Positions 1 through 6,912 of a stretch of 6,941 nucleotides of DNA are shown here, one piece after another; the stretch's first letter is position 1, and every line of letters begins with the position of its first letter. The stretch comes from Clostridiales bacterium (lineage in GTDB: Bacteria > Bacillota > Clostridia > Lachnospirales > Lachnospiraceae), in contig JAAZDA010000380.1 of assembly GCA_012512995.1 (NCBI GenBank), positions 1 through 6,941 on the forward strand, given 5' to 3'. Under the pieces are notes generated by a model that was not told the DNA's origin, did no database searches, and worked only from the letters and a program-made list of their open reading frames with translations. A program made the translations under genes and the position numbers.

Positions 1-1705
1 GACATATCCTGCTGTCGCTCCTGCAGATAAAGTGATATTTTGATTCCGCCTCTATGGTCTCCTGATTGCGGTCAAATGTTGCAGTATCGATTGTCCGTGC
101 ATATCCGAATCTGTCCATCACAAAGCATACATCTGTAACTTCGCTCTTGGGCTGAACGAATACGGCTGCCTCTTCCTGCTTTATCTCTGTCCTGCGCTTC
201 CTCGAATATTTCTTCTTATACTCGCTGAGTTCATTCTGGATGACCATTGTCATCGATTCTCTCTGCTCGAGAATGTCCTCATATCTGTAGATGTTTGAAA
301 CGGTCTGTTCATGCTCTTTTATAAGAGCATCGAGCTCAAGTCCTATGAGCTTATACAGTCTCATATCAAGTATGGCATCAGCCTGTGCATCGGTGAACAG
401 CAATTGTTTTGCCATGACACGCGACTCTTTGGACTTGAAGTTAACGCCTGTCGTGTTACCGCTTACAAGGCAGTCCTTTGCCATCGCGCGATCCTTGGAG
501 CCGCGAAGGATCTCAATTATCAGGTCTATTACATTGCATGCCTTTATGAGGCCTTCCTGAATCTCGCGTTTCTTCTGCTCCCGCTCGAGAAGATTGGTGT
601 ACTTTCTTCTCGTTGTCTCATACTGGAATGCTGTGCAGGCTTCCATGATCGATCTCAGATTCATTGTCTCAGGTCTGCCGTCGCGTATTGCCAGCATATT
701 GACACCGAATGTGTCCTCAAGACGTGTCTTTGTGTAAAGCAGATTAATAAAATTATCGGCATCAGCATCATGCTTCAGTTCTATGACAATGCGGATTCCA
801 TCCTTAGATGACTGATTTGTTATATCAGCAATATCGTTAGTGACTTTTTTCTCGGCAAGATCTGCTACATCCTGCAGGAATTTTCCTATTCCCTGGCCTA
901 TCATTGTATATGGGATCTCAGTGATGACAACGTTTACCCGGCCATTCTTGCCTTTTTCCGTTGTAACCCTGCCGCGTATCCTTATTTTGCCAGTGCCGGT
1001 CTCATATATTTCTTTCAGAGCTTCCTTGTTTACTACAATACCGCCTGTGGGAAAATCCGGTCCCTTTACATATTTCATCAGCTCTGCGATGCTGATATCA
1101 GGATTCTCAAGATATGCGTTCTCGGCGTCTATCACTTCTGCAAGGTTGTGAGGCGGAGTACTTGTTGCCATACCTACAGCGATGCCCTCTGAACCGTTTA
1201 TGAGAAAATTCGGGATCCTGACAGGCAGGACTTCAGGCTCCTTCTCTGTCTCGTCGAAGTTTGGGACAAAGTCCACAACATCTTTATCGAGATCTGCAAG
1301 GAAAGCTTCCTCAGTGATCTTCTGAAGTCGTGCTTCTGTATAACGCATCGCCGCCGCTCCGTCACCTTCGATATTGCCGAAGTTGCCGTGACCGTCCACA
1401 AGCGGAAGCCCTTTCTTGAAATCCTGCGCCATCACTACAAGGCAGTCATATATTGAGCTGTCGCCGTGCGGGTGATATTTACCCATAGTATCTCCGACGA
1501 TCCTGGCGCTCTTTCTGTACGTCTTGTCAGAGCGTATTCCGAGTTCGCTCATATCATATAGAGTTCTTCTCTGAACAGGCTTGAGCCCGTCCCTTATATC
1601 AGGCAGAGCACGCGCTACGATGACGCTCATTGCATAATCAATATATGATTTCTGCATCAGCTCCGAATATTCACTTCTGATTATCTTCTCTTTTACAGCA
1701 GGCAT
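1..1705 (-). CDS. parC/gyrA: Type IIA DNA topoisomerase subunit A (GyrA/ParC family), 3' end cut off by the window edge
   Basis: DNA-cleaving and rejoining subunit of a heterotetrameric type IIA topoisomerase; it makes the transient double-strand break through which a second duplex is passed. I translated 568 uninterrupted codons; the stop lies beyond base 1. The N-terminal winged-helix region carries GKYHPHGDSSIYD (residues 75-87) and AAAMRYTEAR (117-126). The catalytic tyrosine is Tyr122 and the presumed assisting arginine is Arg121. Residue numbers coincide with E. coli GyrA: Ser83 and Asp87, the usual quinolone-resistance positions, are both wild type. IPNFLINGSEGIAVGMAT (about 164-181) contains the isoleucine that intercalates into DNA. 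The coiled-coil gate is about 350-500, and a beta-pinwheel C-terminal domain seems to begin near 515 (MDRFGYARTID, 530-540). The GyrA box that would separate gyrase from topoisomerase IV is outside the window. The ATG shares one base with the B-subunit stop. Family certain; gyrA or parC unresolved. Confidence 0.96.
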   Translation of the reverse strand, partial: MPAVKEKIIRSEYSELMQKSYIDYAMSVIVARALPDIRDGLKPVQRRTLYDMSELGIRSDKTYRKSARIVGDTMGKYHPHGDSSIYDCLVVMAQDFKKGLPLVDGHGNFGNIEGDGAAAMRYTEARLQKITEEAFLADLDKDVVDFVPNFDETEKEPEVLPVRIPNFLINGSEGIAVGMATSTPPHNLAEVIDAENAYLENPDISIAELMKYVKGPDFPTGGIVVNKEALKEIYETGTGKIRIRGRVTTEKGKNGRVNVVITEIPYTMIGQGIGKFLQDVADLAEKKVTNDIADITNQSSKDGIRIVIELKHDADADNFINLLYTKTRLEDTFGVNMLAIRDGRPETMNLRSIMEACTAFQYETTRRKYTNLLEREQKKREIQEGLIKACNVIDLIIEILRGSKDRAMAKDCLVSGNTTGVNFKSKESRVMAKQLLFTDAQADAILDMRLYKLIGLELDALIKEHEQTVSNIYRYEDILEQRESMTMVIQNELSEYKKKYSRKRRTEIKQEEAAVFVQPKSEVTDVCFVMDRFGYARTIDTATFDRNQETIEAESKYHFICRSDSRIC

Positions 1706-3639
1706 TATGCATCGACCTCCGCATCAGTTGCGTGGGAATGTATGAATTCTTTGCGTGGGGGGACATCGTTTCCCATGAGTAGTTCCGTCATTTCTGAAGC
1801 CATTCTGGCATCGTCGATCTCGATTCTTCTCATAACACGTCGCTCAGGATCAAGAGTAGTTTCCCAGAGCTGTTGTGCGTCCATTTCGCCGAGTCCTTTA
1901 TATCGCTGCAAAGTAAACTTATCCTTATGAGTCTTGCGGTATTTCTCCAGTGCAGCGTCATCATAAAGGTATTCTTCCTGCCCTCTGCCGCCCTGAGGCA
2001 TCACCTTGTAAAGCGGTGGCATGGCGACATATACATGTCCCTCGAAAATAAGTGACGGCATGAACCGGTAAAACAAAGTCATCAGCAATGTCGATATATG
2101 TGCTCCGTCGACATCTGCATCAGCCATTATTACGATCTTGTCATAGCGAAGCTTCGTTATGTCAAAATCATTTCCATATCCTTCGGAAAATCCGCATCCG
2201 AAAGTATTTATCATTGTCTTTATCTCTGCGTTAGCCAGTATCTTATCAATCGAGGCTTTCTCAACATTAAGGATCTTGCCTCTAATTGGAAGTATTGCCT
2301 GGAACATTCTGTTGCGTGCTGTCTTGGCACTGCCACCGGCAGAATCGCCTTCAACGATGAAGATCTCGCATTTTGAAGCGTCACGGCTCTCGCAGTTAGC
2401 GAGCTTTCCATTGGAATCGAACGAGAACTTTTGTTTTGTCAGGATATTGACCTTGGCCTTTTCTTCGTTCTTCCTTATCTTGGCAGCCTTTTCGGCGCAA
2501 CCTATTATGGCCTTGAGCGTATCGACATTTCTGTCAAAATATCTTGTCACTTCGTCGCCGGTGATCTTGGAAACAACTCTCGCCGCGTCCTGATTATCAA
2601 GTTTTGTCTTGGTCTGCCCCTCAAATCTGGGATCAGGGTGTTTGATGGAAACAATAGCAGTCATGCCGTTCCTGACGTCAGTCCCTGTAAAGTTGATATC
2701 CTTGTCCTTAAGAATGTTCAGATCCCGGGCATACTGGTTCACTATCTGCGTGAACATTGTCTTAAATCCCGTTATATGAGAGCCACCCTCAGCGTTATAA
2801 ATATCATTGCAGAAGCCGAGCACATCTTCATGAAATTCATTGATGTACTGGAAAGCCACCTCAACCTGAATGCCTTCGCTCTCACCCTTGTAATAGATCA
2901 CATTGGTGACAGCTTCATTGTTCTTGTTCATGTCGCCCACAAATCCGACGATTCCATCAGGTTCATGGTAAGTTATAGATTCCTTCGTTCCCTCGCGTTT
3001 GTCATTGTAAATGATCGTAAGGTTTGGGTTGAGATATGCAGTTTCATGCAGATGGCTCTTTATGTCATCTTCCTTGAATCTTGTCTTCTCGAAGATTTCG
3101 TCATCAGGCATGAAATTAATAGTTGTGCCGGTCTGTCTTGTTTTGCCGATTACAGGAAGAAGTCCGCCCACAAGATCCATGGCCGGATTTCCGCGTTCAT
3201 ATTTATCCTGATAAATAAAACCGCCGTTTTTTACAGTGATTGTCAGATTTGACGAAAGAGCGTTTACAACAGATGAGCCGACTCCGTGAAGTCCGCCGCT
3301 TGTTTTATAAGCTTTGTTGTCGAATTTTCCACCCGCATGGAGAGTCGTGAGTACCACACGTTCAGCACTGACTCCCTTTTCGTGCATGCCCACCGGAATG
3401 CCACGTCCATTATCCTCAACGGTGCATGACCCATCCGCCTCAAGGGTGACCCCTATCTGGTCGCAGAACCCTGCCAGGTGTTCATCGACAGAGTTATCCA
3501 CAATCTCATAAACGAGATGATTCAGACCGCGTGTAGATGTGCTGCCGATATACATTCCCGGGCGCAGCCTTACGGCCTCAAGGCCTTCCAGGACTTTTAT
3601 ACTTGTGGCGTTGTAACTGTTATCTGTCTGTGAAACCAC
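1705..3639 (-). CDS. parE/gyrB: Type IIA DNA topoisomerase subunit B (GyrB/ParE family ATPase)
   Basis: ATP-hydrolysing subunit that pairs with the A subunit encoded just downstream; ATP binding closes the N-gate and drives strand passage. Its 644 residues match the usual Gram-positive length, without the extra insertion of enterobacterial GyrB. The GHKL ATPase domain shows YEIVDNS (44-50, catalytic Glu45, Mg-binding Asn49), DNGRGIP (76-82) and TSGGLHGVG (113-121). The transducer domain carries the QTK loop (342-344). The TOPRIM domain has EGDSAGG (430-436), PIRGKILNVEKA (451-462) and DADVDG (507-512), with metal ligands Glu430, Asp507 and Asp509; QRYKGLGEM follows at 578-586. Subtype signals are mixed: PIRGKILNVEKA and FEGQTKTKL look GyrB-like, AMPPLYK (539-545) leans towards ParE, and the tail lacks the NLDI-type ending common in GyrB. 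The start is GTG, supported by GGAGG 6 bases upstream and a normal N-terminus before LEGLEAVRLRPGMYIG. Confidence 0.97.
   Translation of the reverse strand: MVSQTDNSYNATSIKVLEGLEAVRLRPGMYIGSTSTRGLNHLVYEIVDNSVDEHLAGFCDQIGVTLEADGSCTVEDNGRGIPVGMHEKGVSAERVVLTTLHAGGKFDNKAYKTSGGLHGVGSSVVNALSSNLTITVKNGGFIYQDKYERGNPAMDLVGGLLPVIGKTRQTGTTINFMPDDEIFEKTRFKEDDIKSHLHETAYLNPNLTIIYNDKREGTKESITYHEPDGIVGFVGDMNKNNEAVTNVIYYKGESEGIQVEVAFQYINEFHEDVLGFCNDIYNAEGGSHITGFKTMFTQIVNQYARDLNILKDKDINFTGTDVRNGMTAIVSIKHPDPRFEGQTKTKLDNQDAARVVSKITGDEVTRYFDRNVDTLKAIIGCAEKAAKIRKNEEKAKVNILTKQKFSFDSNGKLANCESRDASKCEIFIVEGDSAGGSAKTARNRMFQAILPIRGKILNVEKASIDKILANAEIKTMINTFGCGFSEGYGNDFDITKLRYDKIVIMADADVDGAHISTLLMTLFYRFMPSLIFEGHVYVAMPPLYKVMPQGGRGQEEYLYDDAALEKYRKTHKDKFTLQRYKGLGEMDAQQLWETTLDPERRVMRRIEIDDARMASEMTELLMGNDVPPRKEFIHSHATDAEVDA
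1715..1720 (-). promoter_or_regulatory. Ribosome binding site of the topoisomerase A subunit, inside the B-subunit coding region
   Basis: GGAGGT lies 9 bases before the A-subunit ATG and is embedded in the last codons of the B subunit (Glu641-Val642). Together with the TAATG stop/start overlap at 1703-1707, this suggests translational coupling that would keep the two subunits equimolar. Confidence 0.75.
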
Positions 3640-3645
3640 GTCTCC

Positions 3646-3650
3646 CCTCC
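3646..3650 (-). promoter_or_regulatory. Ribosome binding site fixing the GTG start of the topoisomerase B subunit
   Basis: GGAGG (within GGAGGGG) lies 6 bases before GTG at 3639, in the 20-base gap after the degV stop. No in-frame ATG with comparable support is nearby, so the GTG is accepted. The short gap implies co-transcription with degV. Confidence 0.8.
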
Positions 3651-3659
3651 GGATACGAT

Positions 3660-4535
3660 TTATTTGATATCAAGCTTCCTGGAGCAGGCAATAGCCAATG
3701 CTCCTGGACCTATATGACAGCTTATTGAAAGTGAAAGGCTGTCCTTCTCCACATGGATATTCGGGAAAAACTCCTGAATCTGAGATGCCCATTCTTCTTC
3801 AGCTTCCGGGACATTTGCGTGTACGGCGTAAAGCCATACATTCTCACTTGATGTTCCGCCATATAATCTGTCAATGTCATTCTTCATGGCATTAAGCATG
3901 GTGTTCCTGCCCTGTGATACAGTGCGTGCCTTTGAGAATGCATCAAGCCTCTCGCCCTTTATCGTGAGGACCGGCTTCAGATGCAAAAGGCTCCCTATCG
4001 CAGCAGCAGCCGGGGTGATCCTTCCACCCTTTTTAAGATACTTGAGAGTATCAAGCATTATATAAATGCTTGCATCAAATTTTGCTTCCTCAAGAATGCT
4101 CTTTATCTCTTCAGCGTTATTACCGGCTTCAGCAAGCCTGCATGCATCAAGAACAGAAGCTTTCTGCGTCACAGATATCCTCTGATTGTTGACGACCTGG
4201 ACTTTTCCGTCATAATCGCTTGAGAGCATCATAGCACTCTGGCATGATCCTGACAGACCTGAACTCATCGGAATATAGACTATCTCATCATGATCCTCAA
4301 GGTATTTGTCCCACACCTTCAAAACTTCATTCGGAGCCGGCTGGCTCGTCATTATCTGTTCTTCATTTTCAAGACGCCTGAAAAAATCCTCTCTTGTGAG
4401 ATTGACTCCTTCATAATATGTTGTCTCGTCCCGACCGAACATGAACGGCATAGGTACTACACCTATTCCGTACCCGTTTGCTTCTTCATTTGAAAATCCC
4501 GCATTTGTGTCAGTGACGACCGCTACTTTTGACAT
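3660..4535 (-). CDS. DegV family protein (FakB-like fatty-acid-binding protein)
   Basis: DegV proteins bind one long-chain fatty acid. The characterised members (FakB) present it to fatty acid kinase FakA, which makes acyl-phosphate for phospholipid synthesis; the protein is cytosolic. Using the start chosen here, the 291 residues match the family's roughly 280. Visible motifs are VVTDTNAG near the N-terminus (6-13), TSQPAP (63-68), SSGLSGS (91-97), LKYLKKGGRI (164-173), KPVL (187-190) and SCHIGPGALAI (272-282). The TSQP and SSGLSG segments and the histidine of HIGPGA line the fatty-acid carboxylate pocket in FakB structures. No signal peptide or membrane segment is apparent. An ATG 12 bases further upstream (4547) overlaps the GGAGGT ribosome binding site, so MSKVAVVTDT at 4535 is preferred. 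Neighbours are recG, 81 bases upstream, and the topoisomerase B gene, 20 bases downstream. No fatty acid kinase gene is in view, so the acyl partner and specificity are unknown. Confidence 0.93.
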   Translation of the reverse strand: MSKVAVVTDTNAGFSNEEANGYGIGVVPMPFMFGRDETTYYEGVNLTREDFFRRLENEEQIMTSQPAPNEVLKVWDKYLEDHDEIVYIPMSSGLSGSCQSAMMLSSDYDGKVQVVNNQRISVTQKASVLDACRLAEAGNNAEEIKSILEEAKFDASIYIMLDTLKYLKKGGRITPAAAAIGSLLHLKPVLTIKGERLDAFSKARTVSQGRNTMLNAMKNDIDRLYGGTSSENVWLYAVHANVPEAEEEWASQIQEFFPNIHVEKDSLSLSISCHIGPGALAIACSRKLDIK

Positions 4536-4539
4536 TGCT

Positions 4540-4545
4540 ACCTCC
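4540..4545 (-). promoter_or_regulatory. Ribosome binding site that decides the degV start
   Basis: GGAGGT followed by AGCA and then ATG at 4535. The alternative in-frame ATG at 4547 abuts this motif (ATGGAGG) and has no good ribosome binding site of its own, so the longer 295-residue form is unlikely. Confidence 0.8.
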
Positions 4546-4571
4546 ATATGAACCTGTCTGGCGATCAGGCA

Positions 4572-4601
4572 TTTGTATCAGTAAATGTACGCTTAACACA
4601 A
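4572..4601 (-). promoter_or_regulatory. Candidate promoter for degV and the topoisomerase genes
   Basis: Inside the 81-base recG-degV gap, TTGTGT (4601-4596) and TACAAA (4577-4572) are separated by 18 bases, with an extended -10 TGA just before the -10. The predicted start near 4565 would give a leader of about 30 bases. Both hexamers match the consensus only partly, so this is a weak sequence-only call; read-through from recG is equally possible. I see no intrinsic terminator in the gap. Confidence 0.3.
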
Positions 4602-4616
4602 TATATCAGTATGCCG

Positions 4617-6695
4617 TCAGATAGTGCGAAAGTCAACCGATTTTGACTTTTGAGCCTCCAATTCAGCATATAATTCCCTGTGTCCGTCCGCCGTAGTCCC
4701 GCTACCTTCCCGGGAAATTTTCTCCGCCAGCTCTGCCGCCATTTTGAGGACATCGGAGTCACCGTAAATATCTGCAAGCACGAATTCAGGAAGGCCACTC
4801 TGCCTTACTCCGAACAGATCTCCGGCTCCTCTCATTTTAAGATCCTTTTCTGCTATTTCAAATCCATCTGTCGTATGCTCAAGGATATCAAGTTTCTCCG
4901 GTTTCTTCCCGGCAGAACTGCTGTATATAAAAATACAGTATGACTGATCTTTTCCTCTGCCCACCCTTCCCCTCAGCTGGTGGAGCTGAGCAAGACCGAA
5001 CCGCTCGGCATTTTCTACCATCATCACTGTAGCGTTGGCGACATTCACTCCGACCTCAACAACAGTTGTCGAAACAAGTACATCGATCCTGTGTTCAGCA
5101 AAATCATTCATTACTTTTTCTTTTTCGACCGGTTTCATCCTGCCGGTCAGCGACCCCACTATTACGTTTCCGGGCATCACCTTTCTGAGTGATTCGGAAT
5201 AATCCGCCACATTCTGAATATCGTCAGTCTCACCCTCTTCGACAGCCGGGCATATTATGTAAGCCTGATGCCCTTCTTTCACCTGATCAATGATAAAGTG
5301 GTATGCCTTATCTCTCCAGCCCTCATCCAGGACCGTGTTCTTTATCCGCAGCCTTTCCTTTGGCATATCCTTAAGAAGTGAGACCTTAAGATCACCATAC
5401 AGGATTATCGCCAGGGTTCGCGGGATCGGTGTTGCACTCATGACAAGTATAGGGACCTCTTCGCCCTTTCCGGCAAAACTTTCTCTCTGCCTGACACCGA
5501 ACCTGTGCTGCTCATCGGTGACGACAAGCCCAAGGTCATGATATTCAAGCTTTTCCTGTATCAAAGCATGTGTTCCTATTATCACATCGGCAACGCCTGA
5601 TGCTATTTCCTCATAACAGATCTTCCTCTCCCTGCCCTTTATTGATCCCGTCAGAAGCACAGGATGAATGCGGAGATGGTATTTCTTCGTCATCGCTGTG
5701 AGATCTTTCATGTGCTGCTGAGCCAGGACTTCAGTCGGTGCCATCATAGCGCCCTGCCTGCCATTTGATGCAGTCAGAATAAGTGCGAGGAACGCAATAA
5801 TTGTTTTGCCTGATCCCACATCTCCCTGAAGCAGCCTGTTCATTATATGGGGACCGCAAAGGTCTTCCCTTATTTCTTTCCAGGCTTTCTTCTGTGAATC
5901 AGTGAGCTCATACGGAAGAGCTTCAATAAGTCTTCCCGGATCAGCAGTCTCTATCATCGGGCGATGATTTACGGCATCCGCTTCCTTGCCGCGCTCGCCG
6001 TACACTGAAATCATAAAAAGCAGGAACTCATTGAATACTATCCTTTTTCTGGCCCTTGCCGCATCTGTGTCATCAGCAGGGAAATGAACAGACCGTATGG
6101 CCTCATCATAAGAAATAAGATCATACTCACGTATCTCATCCTCAGAAAGATAATCTCCAAGCGGACTGATGCTCTCGAAAATGTTCTTCATTGTTCTTAC
6201 GATCTGAGCATTCTTTAAGCCTGTCGCAAGTGGGTATACCGGTTGCATTGTGCCCTGTATCTTCATGTATTCTTCCGGCGTGTATGATTTGGGCTGTTCG
6301 AGATAAATATTGCCGTTCTGACTTTTCTTAAGAAAGCCCCGGAATATCTTTGTCGTCCCGGCAGGCATTTTGTTTCTGAGATATGGCTGGTTAAAATATG
6401 TGAGCCTGATCTGTCCGCTTGCATCAGCCGCTCTGAAGTAAGTCACAGCCTTACCCCCGGTGTGAAAAGTCGTCCCGCCGCCCACAATAAGCAGCTTCAC
6501 CGACACGGTTTTCCCTGTTTCAAGTTCCGACAGCATTTTCGGCGCATCAAAACAATCATATGATCTCGGATAATAATGAATCATATCTCCTACTGTAATC
6601 AGACCGAGTTTTGCATAAAGAGCAGCCGTTTTGGCTCCGACGCCCTTGATATCAGATATAGAGCTTTCGCTGCTTAAGCTTGTTTTGACTGCCAT
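4617..6695 (-). CDS. recG: ATP-dependent DNA helicase RecG
   Basis: Superfamily 2 double-stranded-DNA translocase that remodels stalled replication forks and Holliday junctions and removes R- and D-loops. The 692 residues are typical for the family. The N-terminal wedge region includes a helix-hairpin-helix-like IKGVGAKTA (16-24) and an OB-like segment to about 150. The helicase core shows LTDSQKKAW (264-272), Walker A GDVGSGKT (291-298), APTEVLAQQH (319-328), GTHALIQ (374-380), Walker B DEQHRFG (394-400), SATPIPRT (420-427), SLTGRM (515-520), STTVVEVGVNVANA (542-555) and motif VI QLHQLRGRVGRG (570-581). The RecG-specific C-terminal stretch with RQSGLPEFVLADI follows (631-643). No key residue is missing. 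The ATG is preceded by GAGG at 5 bases. It is the first gene of the row on this strand within the window, with a plausible promoter and a LexA-like palindrome just upstream. Confidence 0.98.
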   Translation of the reverse strand: MAVKTSLSSESSISDIKGVGAKTAALYAKLGLITVGDMIHYYPRSYDCFDAPKMLSELETGKTVSVKLLIVGGGTTFHTGGKAVTYFRAADASGQIRLTYFNQPYLRNKMPAGTTKIFRGFLKKSQNGNIYLEQPKSYTPEEYMKIQGTMQPVYPLATGLKNAQIVRTMKNIFESISPLGDYLSEDEIREYDLISYDEAIRSVHFPADDTDAARARKRIVFNEFLLFMISVYGERGKEADAVNHRPMIETADPGRLIEALPYELTDSQKKAWKEIREDLCGPHIMNRLLQGDVGSGKTIIAFLALILTASNGRQGAMMAPTEVLAQQHMKDLTAMTKKYHLRIHPVLLTGSIKGRERKICYEEIASGVADVIIGTHALIQEKLEYHDLGLVVTDEQHRFGVRQRESFAGKGEEVPILVMSATPIPRTLAIILYGDLKVSLLKDMPKERLRIKNTVLDEGWRDKAYHFIIDQVKEGHQAYIICPAVEEGETDDIQNVADYSESLRKVMPGNVIVGSLTGRMKPVEKEKVMNDFAEHRIDVLVSTTVVEVGVNVANATVMMVENAERFGLAQLHQLRGRVGRGKDQSYCIFIYSSSAGKKPEKLDILEHTTDGFEIAEKDLKMRGAGDLFGVRQSGLPEFVLADIYGDSDVLKMAAELAEKISREGSGTTADGHRELYAELEAQKSKSVDFRTI

Positions 6696-6700
6696 CTCAT

Positions 6701-6704
6701 CCTC
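6701..6704 (-). promoter_or_regulatory. Ribosome binding site of recG
   Basis: GAGG lies 5 bases before the ATG at 6695. An out-of-frame ATG inside GAGGATGAGATG lies too close to the motif and leads to a stop at 6674, so it is not the start. Confidence 0.65.
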
Positions 6705-6711
6705 GCAGAAT

Positions 6712-6725
6712 CAAACATATGTTCT
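6712..6725. promoter_or_regulatory. Putative LexA (SOS) operator over the recG transcription start
   Basis: On the minus strand the 14 bases read AGAACATATGTTTG. They match the Gram-positive LexA/DinR consensus CGAACRNRYGTTYC at 12 of 14 positions, including the whole core GAACRNRYGTTY; only the two outermost bases differ. The centre, AACATATGTT (6714-6723), is a perfect 10-base palindrome. It straddles the start predicted from the -10 at 6729-6734 (about 6722), a good position for repression. LexA control of recG would be inference: recG is not a standard member of the Bacillus subtilis SOS regulon as I know it, and no lexA gene is in the window. Confidence 0.45.
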
Positions 6726-6728
6726 CTT

Positions 6729-6757
6729 ATTTTACCATGTTCGATATGATTTGTGCG
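6729..6757 (-). promoter_or_regulatory. Predicted sigma-A-type promoter of recG
   Basis: The -10 is TAAAAT (6734-6729, five of six consensus bases) with an extended -10 TGG directly before it (6737-6735). A weak -35, CGCACA (6757-6752), lies 17 bases further upstream. The predicted start near 6722 gives a leader of about 27 bases. The extended -10 may compensate for the poor -35. Sequence pattern only. Confidence 0.5.
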
Positions 6758-6847
6758 ATAATATCTGAAAAATCTTCTTGATCTGCCTACAGCAAGGCGA
6801 TATGACAGCAGAGAAAACGGGCCGCAGTAGAAAGGGTCAGAGCACAC

Positions 6848-6881
6848 CAGACTGTACGCAAAAGTCTGTGATTTGCGTACA
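6848..6881. repeat. Perfect 10-bp inverted repeat interlocked with a 6-bp inverted repeat
   Basis: TGTACGCAAA (6853-6862) and TTTGCGTACA (6872-6881) are exact reverse complements around a 9-base loop. A second pair, CAGACT (6848-6853) and AGTCTG (6863-6868), encloses one arm of the first, giving an A-B-A'-B' arrangement. No T-run follows on either strand, so it is not an intrinsic terminator. It lies over 100 bases upstream of the predicted recG start. It could be a regulator binding site, an RNA hairpin in the tail of an upstream transcript, or a remnant of a small repeat element. Confidence 0.6.
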
Positions 6882-6912
6882 TCGACATCGGGCACTTATG
6901 TCTTCACTATAC

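Noticed and set aside
311..811. A 166-codon plus-strand open frame inside the topoisomerase A gene
   Set aside because: It is antisense to the continuous A-subunit frame, which carries conserved motifs on both sides of it, and has no recognisable product or ribosome binding site.
2431..3252. A 273-codon open frame on the plus strand inside the topoisomerase B gene
   Set aside because: It is fully antisense to an unmistakable GyrB/ParE coding sequence and its translation shows no family motif. Long antisense shadows are common opposite conserved genes.
4551..4570. Possible terminator hairpin after recG (GCCTG paired with CAGGT)
   Set aside because: Only about 4-5 base pairs with a 9-base loop and no T-run, so it does not meet the pattern of an intrinsic terminator.
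4565..4798. A 77-codon minus-strand open frame overlapping the recG 3' end
   Set aside because: It is a different-frame shadow of the RecG C-terminus extending into the recG-degV gap, with no domain.
6848..6881. The strong inverted repeat as an intrinsic terminator or an integron attachment site
   Set aside because: No T-run follows on either strand, and it has neither attC-type core sites nor an integrase or cassette gene nearby.
6674..6895. A 73-codon minus-strand open frame upstream of and overlapping recG
   Set aside because: It runs through the predicted recG promoter, LexA-like box and ribosome binding site, overlaps recG by 22 bases out of frame, and its translation shows no recognisable domain.
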